Shown one piece after another: positions 45,800 to 55,172 of a DNA stretch of 64,000 nt (its first letter is position 1; each line of letters starts with the position of its first letter). The translations under genes and the position numbers were made by a program. The notes under the pieces were generated by a model. The model searched no databases, was not told where the DNA came from, and saw only the letters and a list, made by a program, of their open reading frames with translations. Source of the DNA: Bacteroidales bacterium UBA5287 (lineage in GTDB: Bacteria > Bacteroidota > Bacteroidia > Bacteroidales > Dysgonomonadaceae); the NCBI GenBank assembly GCA_002411345.1, contig DHSL01000025.1, forward strand, positions 1 through 64,000, in the 5' to 3' direction.

Positions 45800-47353
45800 A
45801 TGTCAACTAACAATGCCGTTGCTTTTCGTTTTGACTCATTCAAAGAGTGGGTACCCGATAAATTACGTTTCTGGATATACATATTTATACTGTTAGTGTT
45901 CCAGTTAACAGGAAGCATCTATTTCCCTTCAATGCCCAATATGGTTGGAAGTCTTTCCATATCGATGAATGATGCAAAGATGATTAGTCATGCGATGTTG
46001 ATAGGTATTACATTCTATTTTCCGCTCGCTTTTCGACTTAAATTTCGTTTCACGAACCGTACCAACTTATTGATTGCCGCACTAGGAGTTGCAGTATGTA
46101 ATTTGGTAATTCCTCAAATTGAGTCGACTCCGCTGCTGATCATACTCAGCTTTGTATGCGGATTTCTTCGGCTATTAGGCACTTTTGAATGTTTATCTAC
46201 TTTACTCCCAAAGATTGCGCCAACACACAACTACTCAGTATTCTTATCATTTGTTTTTGTTACCGTACTGGGAGTGATTCATTTATTTGATATATTATGT
46301 GTAAATATCATTTATTATTACGACTGGCACCACATGCATTATTTGGCAATAGGTTTACTGTTGATAACGGTACTAATCGTTTTTGTGCTGATGCGTCCTT
46401 TTCGCTTTGCGCCAAAGATCCCACTCTATGGAATAGACTGGCTCGGCATGCTTCTCTGGAGTATCTTTATTCTTTCGTTGATATTTGCAGTACAATACGG
46501 AGAACAGATGGATTGGCTACATTCCCCATTTATCCGTGCAGCGATAGGTATTTCTACACTATCACTTGCTATTAATATTGGTAGGATGATTTACATAAGA
46601 CATCCCTTTCTGGAGATAAACGCATTCAGGAAACGCAACTTGGTGAATCTACTTATTCTCTTTCTTTTTCTCGGAATACTGCTTTCCGTGAAAAATGTGT
46701 TACAAAACAGATTTATCGGAGCTGTACTTCAGTTTGATCCACTCAACACCGCTACTCTCAAGTGGTTTGAGTTTGCCGGTGCATTATTGGGTGGTATTTT
46801 TTCGTGGTACACACTCTCCCGATTAAAATGGTCACACAAATTCTTGGCATTTATTGGCATGTTATCGGTAGTAATCTACATTGCAATAAGTTATTTTCTT
46901 ATCACTCCTCACACCAATATTGAAAAATTATTTCTCCCTTTAATATTTCTTGAATTTGGTCATATTGTAGTTTTTGTTTCCCTTACCGTTTATGCACAAG
47001 CCACAACACCTTTTAGATACTATTTCCAAGTGATATGTATTTTAGGATTTATCAGGACAGGAATAGCCTCCCCTATAGGTGATGCAATATACAATAGAGC
47101 GCTGACAGGACTAATGACAAAACATTTTGCAGCGACAGACAGCGCATTTAATCCATCCTTAATGATGTCGTCGACGGACATTGGATCCATAATCACGACA
47201 GTTCAAGTATCCGCTATCAAAGAGTTATATGGTTGGAGTGTTATTTTAGGAGCATTAATTTTAATAGCAATTGCGCTCTCTCGTTTTAAGCCACATGTAA
47301 GTAGACGTATCCCTTCTCTTGAACAACTTTATAAAGTTGTGTCCCGGAAATAA
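45800..47353 (+). CDS. MFS drug transporter of the DHA2/EmrB type
   Basis: A 517-residue integral membrane protein with about 14 hydrophobic segments, the number expected of the DHA2 subfamily. The first helix follows an N-terminal cytoplasmic stretch (LRFWIYIFILLVFQLTGSIYFPSMPNMVGSLS). It starts two bases after the fusion protein stop, so translation is coupled. The motif A region is weak compared with EmrB, a common feature of Bacteroidetes members of this type. It likely expels hydrophobic compounds with proton antiport. The substrate cannot be predicted. No regulator gene is adjacent. Confidence 0.82.
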   Translation: MSTNNAVAFRFDSFKEWVPDKLRFWIYIFILLVFQLTGSIYFPSMPNMVGSLSISMNDAKMISHAMLIGITFYFPLAFRLKFRFTNRTNLLIAALGVAVCNLVIPQIESTPLLIILSFVCGFLRLLGTFECLSTLLPKIAPTHNYSVFLSFVFVTVLGVIHLFDILCVNIIYYYDWHHMHYLAIGLLLITVLIVFVLMRPFRFAPKIPLYGIDWLGMLLWSIFILSLIFAVQYGEQMDWLHSPFIRAAIGISTLSLAINIGRMIYIRHPFLEINAFRKRNLVNLLILFLFLGILLSVKNVLQNRFIGAVLQFDPLNTATLKWFEFAGALLGGIFSWYTLSRLKWSHKFLAFIGMLSVVIYIAISYFLITPHTNIEKLFLPLIFLEFGHIVVFVSLTVYAQATTPFRYYFQVICILGFIRTGIASPIGDAIYNRALTGLMTKHFAATDSAFNPSLMMSSTDIGSIITTVQVSAIKELYGWSVILGALILIAIALSRFKPHVSRRIPSLEQLYKVVSRK

Positions 47354-47486
47354 GGTGGAATTTTTTGAATTAAAAATGGTTTTAATATCACTCCCATTTT
47401 AAGTTTATTTTTATAGAAAAGCTATCCTGCATTAATTTCTGTACATTTTGACATATAACTTATTCTTATTTTAGCAGAAAAGTTAT

Positions 47487-47494
47487 TATCTTTG
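47487..47494 (+). promoter_or_regulatory. Promoter -7 box candidate upstream of tRNA-Pro
   Basis: TATCTTTG matches TAnnTTTG. It lies about 120 bases upstream of the tRNA, so the precursor would have a long leader. No other gene follows that could use it. Confidence 0.35.
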
Positions 47495-47613
47495 CGCAGC
47501 CTATTTCGGAGGATTTAACATTAAAATCACTTTGATTGTTGGTGATGTTTTTGTGAGAATTTGATTCATATTTTTTGACAAAGACGCCTTGCTAATTTTT
47601 ATTTAAAAGCAAT

Positions 47614-47686
47614 CGGGATGTAGCACAGTTGGTAGCGCGCCACGTTCGGGACGTGGAGGTCGGGTGTTCGAGTCACCTCATCCCGA
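47614..47686 (+). tRNA. tRNA-Pro (anticodon CGG)
   Basis: 73 bases. Acceptor CGGGATG/CATCCCG, discriminator A, D-arm TAGCACAGTTGGTAGCGC, anticodon stem CCACG/CGTGG around TTCGGGA, T-arm CGGGTGTTCGAGTCACC. CCA is not encoded. A terminator follows directly. Confidence 0.94.
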
Positions 47687-47693
47687 CAATAAG

Positions 47694-47724
47694 AAAGGCA
47701 ATAGTTTTCACTATCGCCTTTTTT
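47694..47724 (+). terminator. Intrinsic terminator after tRNA-Pro
   Basis: aaaggcaatag (47694-47704) pairs with ctatcgccttt (47711-47721) with one A-C mismatch and a 6-base loop, followed by a T-rich run. It starts 8 bases after the tRNA. Confidence 0.8.
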
Positions 47725-47761
47725 ATTTTCTTTTTTATATTTAAGTTATTAATTTTCAGTT

Positions 47762-48223
47762 TCAATCTTTCACAATAGACACATCTCTTTTTATGTTTTG
47801 GCTTAGAGATATCATTGTTTCTGTAGCGACAACTCCGGGTATTTCTTGAATTCTATTGTTTAACAAATCCATTAAATGTTCGTTATCTTTTGCATAAAGT
47901 CTAATTAGCAAAGTATACGGACCTGTAGTAAAATGGCACTCCGTTACTTCAGGTATTTTCTCAAATTCAGGAACCACATTCTTATACATTGATCCTTTTT
48001 CAAGTTTAACTCCTATATAAGCGTTTGTTGCATACCCCAGCACACGTGGATTCACATTATATCCCGATCCTGTGATCACATCATTTTCGATCATCCGTTG
48101 AACACGTTGATGAATAGCAGCACGAGAAACGCCACACTGTTCTGCCACATCCCTAAAAGGTATGCGTGCATTTTGAGAAATAATTTCTAATATTTGCCTG
48201 TCAAGCTTATCAATCTTTTCCAT
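47762..48223 (-). CDS. Lrp/AsnC-family transcription regulator
   Basis: A 153-residue regulator. An N-terminal winged helix-turn-helix (IDKLDRQILEIISQNARIPFRDVAEQCGVSRAAIHQRVQRM, residues 4-44) is followed by the alpha/beta RAM domain that binds amino acids (about 65-150; FTTGPYTLLIRLYAKDNEHLMDLL). Members act as dimers or octamers in amino-acid metabolism. It is monocistronic, with a TATATTTG box upstream, and its targets are not evident nearby. Length is standard. Confidence 0.92.
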   Translation of the reverse strand: MEKIDKLDRQILEIISQNARIPFRDVAEQCGVSRAAIHQRVQRMIENDVITGSGYNVNPRVLGYATNAYIGVKLEKGSMYKNVVPEFEKIPEVTECHFTTGPYTLLIRLYAKDNEHLMDLLNNRIQEIPGVVATETMISLSQNIKRDVSIVKD

Positions 48224-48245
48224 AGATGTGAAGTTAAAACTTGTA

Positions 48246-48253
48246 CAAATATA
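48246..48253 (-). promoter_or_regulatory. Promoter -7 box candidate for the Lrp-type gene
   Basis: The minus strand reads TATATTTG 22 bases upstream of the start, with a TTG 22 bases farther upstream. Autoregulation is usual for Lrp proteins but no palindrome was identified. Confidence 0.45.
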
Positions 48254-48354
48254 ATAAAATAGTTCGACAAACTGACAATTTGAAAATAAAAAAAGTGATT
48301 TAAGTTAATTTTCTTACTTCTTTCACCCTTTTTATATCAAAAAGCATTTCTTGT

Positions 48355-49044
48355 TTATCTTTTTTGTAAACTATATCTTGCAAAATCGAAATCTTCGGGA
48401 GTAGTTATTTTTATGTTTCCATAATCTCCTTCAACAAGATGAATTGGAATTCCATAATTTTCTGCCACTGTGGCATCGTCGGTAAATTCAGATCTGTAAG
48501 GTACTTGATATGCAGCTTTTAACTCTTTGGCGGGAAAAACCTGTGGAGTTTGAACTATTTTTATTGTTGAACGATCAATTGCCCGATTGATATCCCCTTC
48601 AATTATGCGTACACTATTTTTTTCGTCTACTACCGGAATAACTCCGCAATGTGATTCATACGAGGTATTATAACTATTTGAAATGATTTTTTGCGTTACA
48701 AATGGTCGTGCTCCATCGTGAATTCCCACAGTTTCATCTTCCGAAATCAGTGCTAGTCCATTCTTGACAGATTGAAATCGTGTGTCACCTCCTAAAGCAA
48801 TATCATGAGGAATATCAAACAGATATTGTTGACAAAGCTTTTTCCAGAACGACACGTTTTCTTGTGCCAAAACAATTACGATTCTCATTTTGTAATCAAA
48901 CTGGTAAAAGGCCTCAATTGTATGCATCAACATTGGCTTGTCTACCAATACCTGAAACTGCTTAGGCAGCTCTCCTCCAGCTCTAAGCCCCTTTCCTCCA
49001 GCAACGATGACTACGCTAAATTTTCTATTAGGAATCATACACAT
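48355..49044 (-). CDS. ispD: 2-C-methyl-D-erythritol 4-phosphate cytidylyltransferase
   Basis: A 229-residue enzyme of the MEP isoprenoid pathway. It transfers CMP from CTP to methylerythritol phosphate. The nucleotide loop VVIVAGGKGLRAGGELPKQF (residues 11-30), the HDGARPFV acidic site, and TDDATVAENYG with LVEGDYGNIKITTPEDF at the end are diagnostic. Its ATG overlaps the stop of xseB by one base (TAATG), giving translational coupling. A start two codons inside is possible. It is the last gene of the subtilase-xseA-xseB-ispD unit. Confidence 0.92.
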   Translation of the reverse strand: MCMIPNRKFSVVIVAGGKGLRAGGELPKQFQVLVDKPMLMHTIEAFYQFDYKMRIVIVLAQENVSFWKKLCQQYLFDIPHDIALGGDTRFQSVKNGLALISEDETVGIHDGARPFVTQKIISNSYNTSYESHCGVIPVVDEKNSVRIIEGDINRAIDRSTIKIVQTPQVFPAKELKAAYQVPYRSEFTDDATVAENYGIPIHLVEGDYGNIKITTPEDFDFARYSLQKR

Positions 49045-49241
49045 TAAGAAATTTGATCAAGAATTTTTTGCAGTTCACTATCTGTCTTAGTCAGCTTTTC
49101 CTTACAAAAAATGATCAATTCAGATGCACGTTTCACTTTTTCTGTCAGCAAGTCAACATCCAATTCTCCTGACTCTATAGACTTTACTATTAAGTCAAGT
49201 TCTTTTTTTGCTAAAGTATACGTTAATTCTTTTTCTACCAT
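49044..49241 (-). CDS. xseB: Exodeoxyribonuclease VII small subunit
   Basis: A 65-residue, mostly helical protein with the family opening (LTYTLAKKELDLIVKSIES, residues 5-23), and LDVDLLTEKVKRASELIIFCKEKL. It binds the large subunit and is required for exonuclease VII, which degrades single-stranded DNA from both ends. It overlaps the end of xseA by 7 bases and the start of ispD by one. Confidence 0.9.
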   Translation of the reverse strand: MVEKELTYTLAKKELDLIVKSIESGELDVDLLTEKVKRASELIIFCKEKLTKTDSELQKILDQIS

Positions 49242-50482
49242 TGCTTATTTATTACTTCTGATTGAACTTTACCATCCCAAAACACAGTCTCAATCTCATC
49301 ATTAATTTTAAGGATTTCTGTCGAAGTTATTATTTTTCCATTCTTTAATGTCAATGTATAACCACGTTTCAATATATTTTCAGGGGACACCATTTTAATA
49401 TATTGTTCATTATTTGTCAGTTGGTGCTTTTGCACTTGTATCAGGTTTTTTGAAACATGATTCAAATTCAAAGACAGTTGAGCTATCGATGAACGATTAT
49501 CACTGATAAAGAGCTGTGACTTCTGAATCAAGCCACGACTTAAAAGTACAACATTAGACCACTCATCCTGAATAAGGTTTTGTGTTTCAGACACCAGTCT
49601 ATCTTGCAAATCATATACAGACTGCATTGACTCTAAAGCTTTGGCTATCAAAAACTCAGCTACTGCTGTCGGCGTTTTTGCCCGTGTATGTGCAACATAG
49701 TCAACCACTGTTACATCCCGTTCGTGCCCAATACCACTGATGATTGGTAATGGAAATTGAGCAATGTTGCTTGCAAGTTCATAAGAGTCGAAGTAACTCA
49801 GTTCAGACGTAGCCCCTCCACCTCGTACAACGACCACGCAATCAAACAGTTCTCGATATTGATAAATTTTGTCTAAAGCTTCAATTATGGAAGATTCTGT
49901 TTGATCCCCTTGCATTTTGGCAGGAAAAAGTTTCTGATAAAAAACTATTCCATAAGTATTTTTATCTAACTGATCACAAAAATCTCCATAGCCAGCAGCT
50001 GTTGGTGAAGATATTACAGCGATACGGTTTGTCAATTCAGGCAAAAACAGTTCTTTATTTAGATTTATAATGCCTTCATCTTCAAGCTGTTTTATTACCA
50101 TTTGTCTGTTTCGAGCAATATCTCCAACCGTATAAACCGGATCTATGTCGACAACATTCAATGAATATCCATAAAGTTCATGAAATTCAACCGATATTTT
50201 CACCATCACATTTAGTCCTGAAGAAAAAGGCAGTCCTGTTTGTTCCTGAAAATATATCGATAAAAATTGAAATATATTTGACCATATAATTCCCCTTGCC
50301 TTTGCAATAATTGCATGAGATACAGGATCTTTTTCCACAAACTCCAGATAGCAATGTCCATTTTGATTTCGTCTGACATCGCTTGTTTCAGCTCTAACCC
50401 AATAAGCATCAGGCAACTGACTACTTATAGCCTGTTTAACCTGAAAATTGAGTTCTGATAATGTCATTGAAGAATCGTTCAT
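49235..50482 (-). CDS. xseA: Exodeoxyribonuclease VII large subunit
   Basis: A 415-residue protein. N-terminal OB-fold (LSELNFQVKQAISSQLPDAYWVRAETSDVRRNQNGHCYLEFVEKD, residues 7-52), then the catalytic domain with VISSPTAAGYGDF, VVVRGGGATSELSYFD and ISGIGHERDVTVVDYVAHTRAKTPTAVAEFL, the conserved core. A short coiled-coil region and a small C-terminal end (LKRGYTLTLKNGKIITS) follow. Five bases separate it from the upstream subtilase stop. It forms exonuclease VII with XseB, acting in recombination and repair. Confidence 0.93.
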   Translation of the reverse strand: MNDSSMTLSELNFQVKQAISSQLPDAYWVRAETSDVRRNQNGHCYLEFVEKDPVSHAIIAKARGIIWSNIFQFLSIYFQEQTGLPFSSGLNVMVKISVEFHELYGYSLNVVDIDPVYTVGDIARNRQMVIKQLEDEGIINLNKELFLPELTNRIAVISSPTAAGYGDFCDQLDKNTYGIVFYQKLFPAKMQGDQTESSIIEALDKIYQYRELFDCVVVVRGGGATSELSYFDSYELASNIAQFPLPIISGIGHERDVTVVDYVAHTRAKTPTAVAEFLIAKALESMQSVYDLQDRLVSETQNLIQDEWSNVVLLSRGLIQKSQLFISDNRSSIAQLSLNLNHVSKNLIQVQKHQLTNNEQYIKMVSPENILKRGYTLTLKNGKIITSTEILKINDEIETVFWDGKVQSEVINKQW

Positions 50483-50487
50483 TCTAT

Positions 50488-52128
50488 CTATAATTTTATG
50501 CGTATGGTTTGTTGGCTCCTTGGTGAATCTACTACAAAAAACACCTCTTTTATACCCTTTAGTTTTGATTTTGGAAAGTGAGCTAATTTTTGATCATTAA
50601 ACTTCAATTTATCAATTAATTCACCATTTTGGTCTAACAAATTTACAGAATAACCTTTTATAAAAAAAGGTGGATCAATTAATTTAATAACATATTGATC
50701 TTTATCAGGATAAATAGATATATTATTATCTGAAAAGGTTTTTTTGTTAGATTCTAATGTTTGCAAAACAGCTTTCATAGATTTTCCAAAATCAGGAATA
50801 CCGTATCCGTAACCCGTTTCTTTATCAGGATTTGAGTATCGGTCGGTCGACTGTTTTACTATCTTTATTAATTCCCGTCTGTTCAATTCAGGATGAATGG
50901 ACCACAAAGATGTAATGAGTCCTGCCATGAATGGCGATGACAGCGATGTACCATTTGTTGATCCAATAAGTCCTTCTTGACCTATAGTTACAGTATTTTT
51001 GCCTACAGAAAGTAAATCAGGTTTAATCCGCAAATCATACGTAGGCCCCAAAGAGCTGAATGATGCAATAGTGCTGTCAACTCCAATTGCACCAATAGAA
51101 AGTACATTTCGTGCATCGGCTGGTGGTGTCATATATTTCCAGGGTTTGTTACCTTCGTTTCCCATGCTGATTACCAGAATCATGCCTTTATCAAAAGCTT
51201 TATCGGCCGCTTTTGTCATCAAAGACGTTTTTCCATCCAGATTTGAATAATTATAACTTAATTGAGGATCGTCAAATTGATTGTATCCAAGTGAAGTATT
51301 GATTAAGTCAACCCCCATACTATCCGCGAATTCCACTGCTCTTATCCAGTAATCTTCTTCTACAGGAAATTCAGATCTTGTATCTTCTGAACGCAAAAGC
51401 AGATAATCAGCCTGTGAGGCTGACCCAATCATTTGATTAGGCAGATCAACGACCATTGTTGACAGCACTTTTGTTCCATGATCACTTGAATTGAAAATTG
51501 TACCATTTGACACGATATCAGCAATACCCATGATTCGAATGTTATCAAATGATGGAATTACATCAGCATTTGTAAAGCCAGCATCTATAATTGCAATATT
51601 CATTCCTTTACCTCTAAAACCTGATTGTACAAGATTTTCAGCATTATGCAATTCATATTGTTTTTTGGTAGCCCCAAAATAAGAGGTTGAATCTAATTCT
51701 TCTTTACATTCTACTTTTTGAAGTCTTGGCCTTATATCCTTTTTATTGCTATGAGCTTCTCCTCTCCAAACATATTCAACCCTTTCCACAAAGGGCAACT
51801 TTGCTATGGATTCTATCCTGGTGCTATCTTCCACTTTAACCACCAATAAATCAAACCATTTACTAAATGACACCACCTCTGCACCAGCGTTTTGCACCAT
51901 TACGAAGTAATCTTTATTGATTGGAAAATCGGAAGAATCTACTGGCACATTTTGAATTAATTTCCTTTCAATAGCCTCTTTTGTCAGAAACTCCTCGGGT
52001 CTTGAAATAGAATAATCAGCTGCACCCTTGTCAGTTAGAAATACTCGGAACATATAGTTAATGGGGCTTGTCTGTCCCGCTACCAACAATGTAATTGATA
52101 GAAAAAGTATAGTTAGAAATGGTTTCAT
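50488..52128 (-). CDS. Exported subtilisin-like serine protease (S8), possible type IX secretion tail
   Basis: A 546-residue protease. I start it at 52128 because MKPFLTILFLSITLLVAGQ is a clean signal peptide; the frame continues 13 codons upstream without a signal. The triad is intact: D182 (IAIIDAGF), H217 (SSDHGTK), S395 (NGTSLSSPF), with oxyanion Asn 324. Residues about 20-120 form an inhibitor-like propeptide. The last about 80 residues are a small beta domain (YSVNLLDQNGELIDKL ... KGIKEVFFVV ... TIRIKL), whose shape recalls the type A sorting domain of type IX secretion, though it is not certain. It heads an operon with xseA, xseB and ispD. Confidence 0.82.
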   Translation of the reverse strand: MKPFLTILFLSITLLVAGQTSPINYMFRVFLTDKGAADYSISRPEEFLTKEAIERKLIQNVPVDSSDFPINKDYFVMVQNAGAEVVSFSKWFDLLVVKVEDSTRIESIAKLPFVERVEYVWRGEAHSNKKDIRPRLQKVECKEELDSTSYFGATKKQYELHNAENLVQSGFRGKGMNIAIIDAGFTNADVIPSFDNIRIMGIADIVSNGTIFNSSDHGTKVLSTMVVDLPNQMIGSASQADYLLLRSEDTRSEFPVEEDYWIRAVEFADSMGVDLINTSLGYNQFDDPQLSYNYSNLDGKTSLMTKAADKAFDKGMILVISMGNEGNKPWKYMTPPADARNVLSIGAIGVDSTIASFSSLGPTYDLRIKPDLLSVGKNTVTIGQEGLIGSTNGTSLSSPFMAGLITSLWSIHPELNRRELIKIVKQSTDRYSNPDKETGYGYGIPDFGKSMKAVLQTLESNKKTFSDNNISIYPDKDQYVIKLIDPPFFIKGYSVNLLDQNGELIDKLKFNDQKLAHFPKSKLKGIKEVFFVVDSPRSQQTIRIKL

Positions 52129-52182
52129 CGTTTGTTCAAAAATAGTTATAACAACAAATGTAAGCATGTTTTCCCAAAAAGA

Positions 52183-52219
52183 AAAAAGACGTTATTCATA
52201 TTTCGATGATCACGTCTTT
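52183..52219 (-). terminator. Terminator after the small membrane protein gene
   Basis: aaagacgt (52185-52192) and acgtcttt (52212-52219) form an 8-bp stem around a 19-base loop. On the minus strand the stem is followed by a T-rich run, suitable for ending the pepD unit. Confidence 0.6.
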
Positions 52220-52254
52220 CTATTTTATTAATCTTTTAGAATTCTATACAAAAA

Positions 52255-52449
52255 CTACTTGAATCTGTTTCGGATTTCTTGCTTACGTTTCAAAATGAAA
52301 AATAACAGAATTGCTATCACAACACATGCGACTATTACACCCCAGAACTCAAGCCATTTACCCGATGCTTGATATCTCGGATAAGTTATTACCGCCATTA
52401 CAAGTGCATAGATAACAAGTATAATAGGTAATATTTTATATAATTTCAT
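52255..52449 (-). CDS. Small two-span membrane protein of unknown function
   Basis: A 64-residue protein starting at ATG 52449 (MKLYKILPIILVIYALV). A TTG six codons upstream would overlap pepD but is less likely. Two hydrophobic segments (about residues 5-22 and 35-53) and a basic tail (KRKQEIRNRFK) suggest a hairpin in the inner membrane with the ends in the cytoplasm. It starts 10 bases after the pepD stop, so it is in the same unit. I recognise no family. Confidence 0.55.
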   Translation of the reverse strand: MKLYKILPIILVIYALVMAVITYPRYQASGKWLEFWGVIVACVVIAILLFFILKRKQEIRNRFK

Positions 52450-52459
52450 ATAGATATTA

Positions 52460-53923
52460 TTATCCAATTTGTTCTAATATAGAAACAAGATAATCATAGT
52501 TCTTTTCCACTGATGATATTTCAACCCGTTCGTCCGGTGAATGAGCACCAGTAATTGTAGGTCCAAATGAAACAGTATCAAGTTTTTGATCCACATTCGA
52601 TTGGATGATACCACATTCAAGACCTGCATGAATAACAATTACTTCGGGACGTTTATTATATTTATCAAGATAGATCATCTCCATTGCTTTGAGCAATTCA
52701 GAATTTGCATTTGGCTGCCATCCAGGATATGAACCATCAACGATTACTCTTGCACCTGCTAAAGAATAAAGGCTTTCCAGTGATGAACAAACCGAATCCT
52801 TTTTGCTTTCAGAAGAACTACGAACCAGATATTTAACTTCGATCTTTCCCTCTGTTGATTCTACAAGAGCAAGGTTTAACGAACTTTCAACAACTCCTTG
52901 GAAATCTGAAAGCATGCTGATTACACCATTTGGGCTTGCCTCTATCGAATTGATCAGGTCGTCTTGAATTTCTTCAGGGATCAGAGAAGTTGGCATATCA
53001 ACCAGTTCCGCTTTTAATGATATTCCATCTTCAACACCTGCATATTCTTCTCGGAACAATGATTCATATTCAGCAACCAAATCAATAAGATCGTCTGATA
53101 ATTGTTCAGGGATCGACAGAACAACAAATGATTCACGTGGGATGGCATTTCTAAGTGATCCTCCATTGACACTTGCTAATCGAGCTTCATAATTAGCCAC
53201 GACATCCTTCAGAAAACGATTCATCAACTTATTAGCATTTGCACGTCCCAAATGAATCTGTGTTCCAGAGTGACCACCTTTTAATCCACGTAGACTTACT
53301 TTGTAGGCCACATCACCTTTGAAAACGTTTTCATCTTGCTTGTATTCAAAAACAGCTGTAACATCTGCTCCACCAGCACATCCAACAGTCAGTTCACCTT
53401 CTTCTTCAGTATCAAGATTCAGCATTAGGCTTCCTTTCAGAAAACCTTTTTCCAATCCGAAAGCACCATTCATTCCAACCTCTTCATCAATTGTGAAAAG
53501 TCCTTCAATAGGCGCATGTTTCAGAGAGCTGTCTTCCAGAACCGCCATTATCATCGCCACTCCGATTCCATTATCTGCGCCAAGTGTGGTAGAAATTGCA
53601 GTAACTGCTGTTCCATCTATCTTTGTACCGATTGGATCTTTCGAGAAATCATGTTCTACATCAGCATTTTTCTGAGGCACCATATCAAGATGCGATTGCA
53701 GAATAATTGTTTGTTTACCTTCATAACCTTTCGATGCCGGCTTTTTGATTAGCACGTTACCTACTTTGTCTTGTACTGTTTCCAATCCAAGTGATTTTCC
53801 AAAATCCATTACAAACCGTGTAACTTTCTCCATTTGTCCAGTTGGTCTAGGAATCTGTGTCAAATCATAAAAGTGTTGCCAAACCCGTTCAGGTTTTAAA
53901 CTAAGTATTTCTGCTTTAGCCAT
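52460..53923 (-). CDS. pepD: Aminoacyl-histidine dipeptidase (M20C)
   Basis: A 487-residue cytosolic zinc dipeptidase. Metal and catalytic residues are in ILQSHLDMVPQ (His/Asp, about 75-85), LGADNGIGVAMIMA, DEEVGMNGAFGL (catalytic Glu pair) and FGPTITGAHSPDERVEISS near the end. HSGTQIHLGRANANK and HAGLECGIIQ belong to the dimerisation lid and metal site. It hydrolyses Xaa-His and other dipeptides, feeding amino-acid catabolism. Length is typical. It precedes a small membrane protein. Confidence 0.92.
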   Translation of the reverse strand: MAKAEILSLKPERVWQHFYDLTQIPRPTGQMEKVTRFVMDFGKSLGLETVQDKVGNVLIKKPASKGYEGKQTIILQSHLDMVPQKNADVEHDFSKDPIGTKIDGTAVTAISTTLGADNGIGVAMIMAVLEDSSLKHAPIEGLFTIDEEVGMNGAFGLEKGFLKGSLMLNLDTEEEGELTVGCAGGADVTAVFEYKQDENVFKGDVAYKVSLRGLKGGHSGTQIHLGRANANKLMNRFLKDVVANYEARLASVNGGSLRNAIPRESFVVLSIPEQLSDDLIDLVAEYESLFREEYAGVEDGISLKAELVDMPTSLIPEEIQDDLINSIEASPNGVISMLSDFQGVVESSLNLALVESTEGKIEVKYLVRSSSESKKDSVCSSLESLYSLAGARVIVDGSYPGWQPNANSELLKAMEMIYLDKYNKRPEVIVIHAGLECGIIQSNVDQKLDTVSFGPTITGAHSPDERVEISSVEKNYDYLVSILEQIG

Positions 53924-53970
53924 ATTATTTTAATTTTAAGTTGTATAGTTGTTATATAATATTTTGTGGT

Positions 53971-54990
53971 TTAAACCAAATCTTTAGGTGTTTCTGTTAT
54001 TATATTGTTTCTTTTCACATAAGGCATTGCAACAACACCCACCAAGCCATAAAGAATTGTCCATAGCGATTGGATTGCGAAAACCGCAAATGCAAAAGCG
54101 CTTGCATTAGCATTTGAAACACCCAGAATTATCAATGATGAGATTACCATAAAATGCCAAGCCCCCATTCCTCCTTGTACTGGAACTGCTACTCCGACAT
54201 TGCTCATGGCAAAGACAATTAATCCTGCTACCCATCCAAGGTTATTTGTGAAATCAAACGCAAAGAAGCAAATGTAAAAGTACAGATAAAAACACAACCA
54301 AAGAAGTATTGTGTATAAAATTATTTTGCGTTTATCTTTCATGTGTGCTACCAAGATCAGATCCCGTTTGATTTCTTTAAAGAAACTCTTAATCTTTTTT
54401 ACAAAAACAGTATGTTTGAATGTCGTAAAAAGTAGTACAAATGCCAAAACAAGAAGTCCAACAAGAACATAGAGCCATATTGATGATAGCATGTTTTTTA
54501 AGTTCTCTGTATATTCTGGTGTATCTTTGAAATAAGAGATAAAAAAATCGAAAGACAATGCTATACTTAAAACAAGAATAAAGATTGACATTATCAAGTC
54601 GAGCACCTTATCAACTAGAAACGTTTCAAAAGTTTTACCGAAAGGTATTTTATCGAACTTTGAAACCACTCCACAACGCCAAAAATCACCAGCTCTTGGC
54701 AACAAATAATTCACAGCATAATTTCCAAGAGTTGCGAACACGATGCTCTGTGTTTTAGGGTTATAATTAAATGCTTTCAGGAAAAGGCCCCAACGCAAAC
54801 CACGTAAAACATTACCTATCAACCCAAAAATGAGTGATCCTGCAATGATCTTAAAGTTGACACCCTTAACAATTTCCCATAACTCATTAAAGTCCGTTTT
54901 CCTGTAAAGGACCCATAAAATGCCAATTCCCAATAAGAACATTATAAGGGTCTTGAGAATATCTTTTGTAGTTTTTGAATTCATCTTCAT
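53971..54990 (-). CDS. Lysylphosphatidylglycerol synthase TM-region / YbhN family (UPF0104) membrane protein
   Basis: A 339-residue integral membrane protein with seven to eight hydrophobic segments. The family pattern is clear: FLLGIGILWVLYRKTDFNELWEIVKGVNF at the start, GLIGNVLRGLRWGLFLKAFN, NYAVNYLLPRAGDFWRCGVVSK, ETFLVDKVLDLIMS, and VGVAVPVQGGMGAWHFMVI near the end. This family is the flippase-like N-terminal half of MprF without the aminoacyl-transferase half. Its usual role is lipid or glycolipid flipping, which is not tested here. A stand-alone aminoacyl-transferase-like gene lies about 3 kb away on the same strand (57962-58858). Confidence 0.85.
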   Translation of the reverse strand: MKMNSKTTKDILKTLIMFLLGIGILWVLYRKTDFNELWEIVKGVNFKIIAGSLIFGLIGNVLRGLRWGLFLKAFNYNPKTQSIVFATLGNYAVNYLLPRAGDFWRCGVVSKFDKIPFGKTFETFLVDKVLDLIMSIFILVLSIALSFDFFISYFKDTPEYTENLKNMLSSIWLYVLVGLLVLAFVLLFTTFKHTVFVKKIKSFFKEIKRDLILVAHMKDKRKIILYTILLWLCFYLYFYICFFAFDFTNNLGWVAGLIVFAMSNVGVAVPVQGGMGAWHFMVISSLIILGVSNANASAFAFAVFAIQSLWTILYGLVGVVAMPYVKRNNIITETPKDLV

Positions 54991-55127
54991 TGTTCAAGCC
55001 AATAACGGCTTTCAAAGATAGAAGATTTTAAAGCAACTTTCTATTAAAATGACAAGAAACTTGAAGGATTAAACAATCTATGTGACTTAAAAATCCACAA
55101 CTTACGACGATTATTGGTAAAATTAGT

Positions 55128-55135
55128 TACCTTTG
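55128..55135 (+). promoter_or_regulatory. Promoter -7 box candidate for rsmA-corA
   Basis: TACCTTTG matches TAnnTTTG, 37 bases upstream of the rsmA start. No TTTG at the expected -33 position. Confidence 0.4.
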
Positions 55136-55172
55136 CGACAAATTTGACAGGTAAAAATTAGCATTTACATTT

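Noticed and set aside
47354..47486. aaaatgg / ccatttt pairing after the MFS gene as a terminator
   Set aside because: The 7-bp AT-rich stem is weak, and nothing else sets it apart from background.
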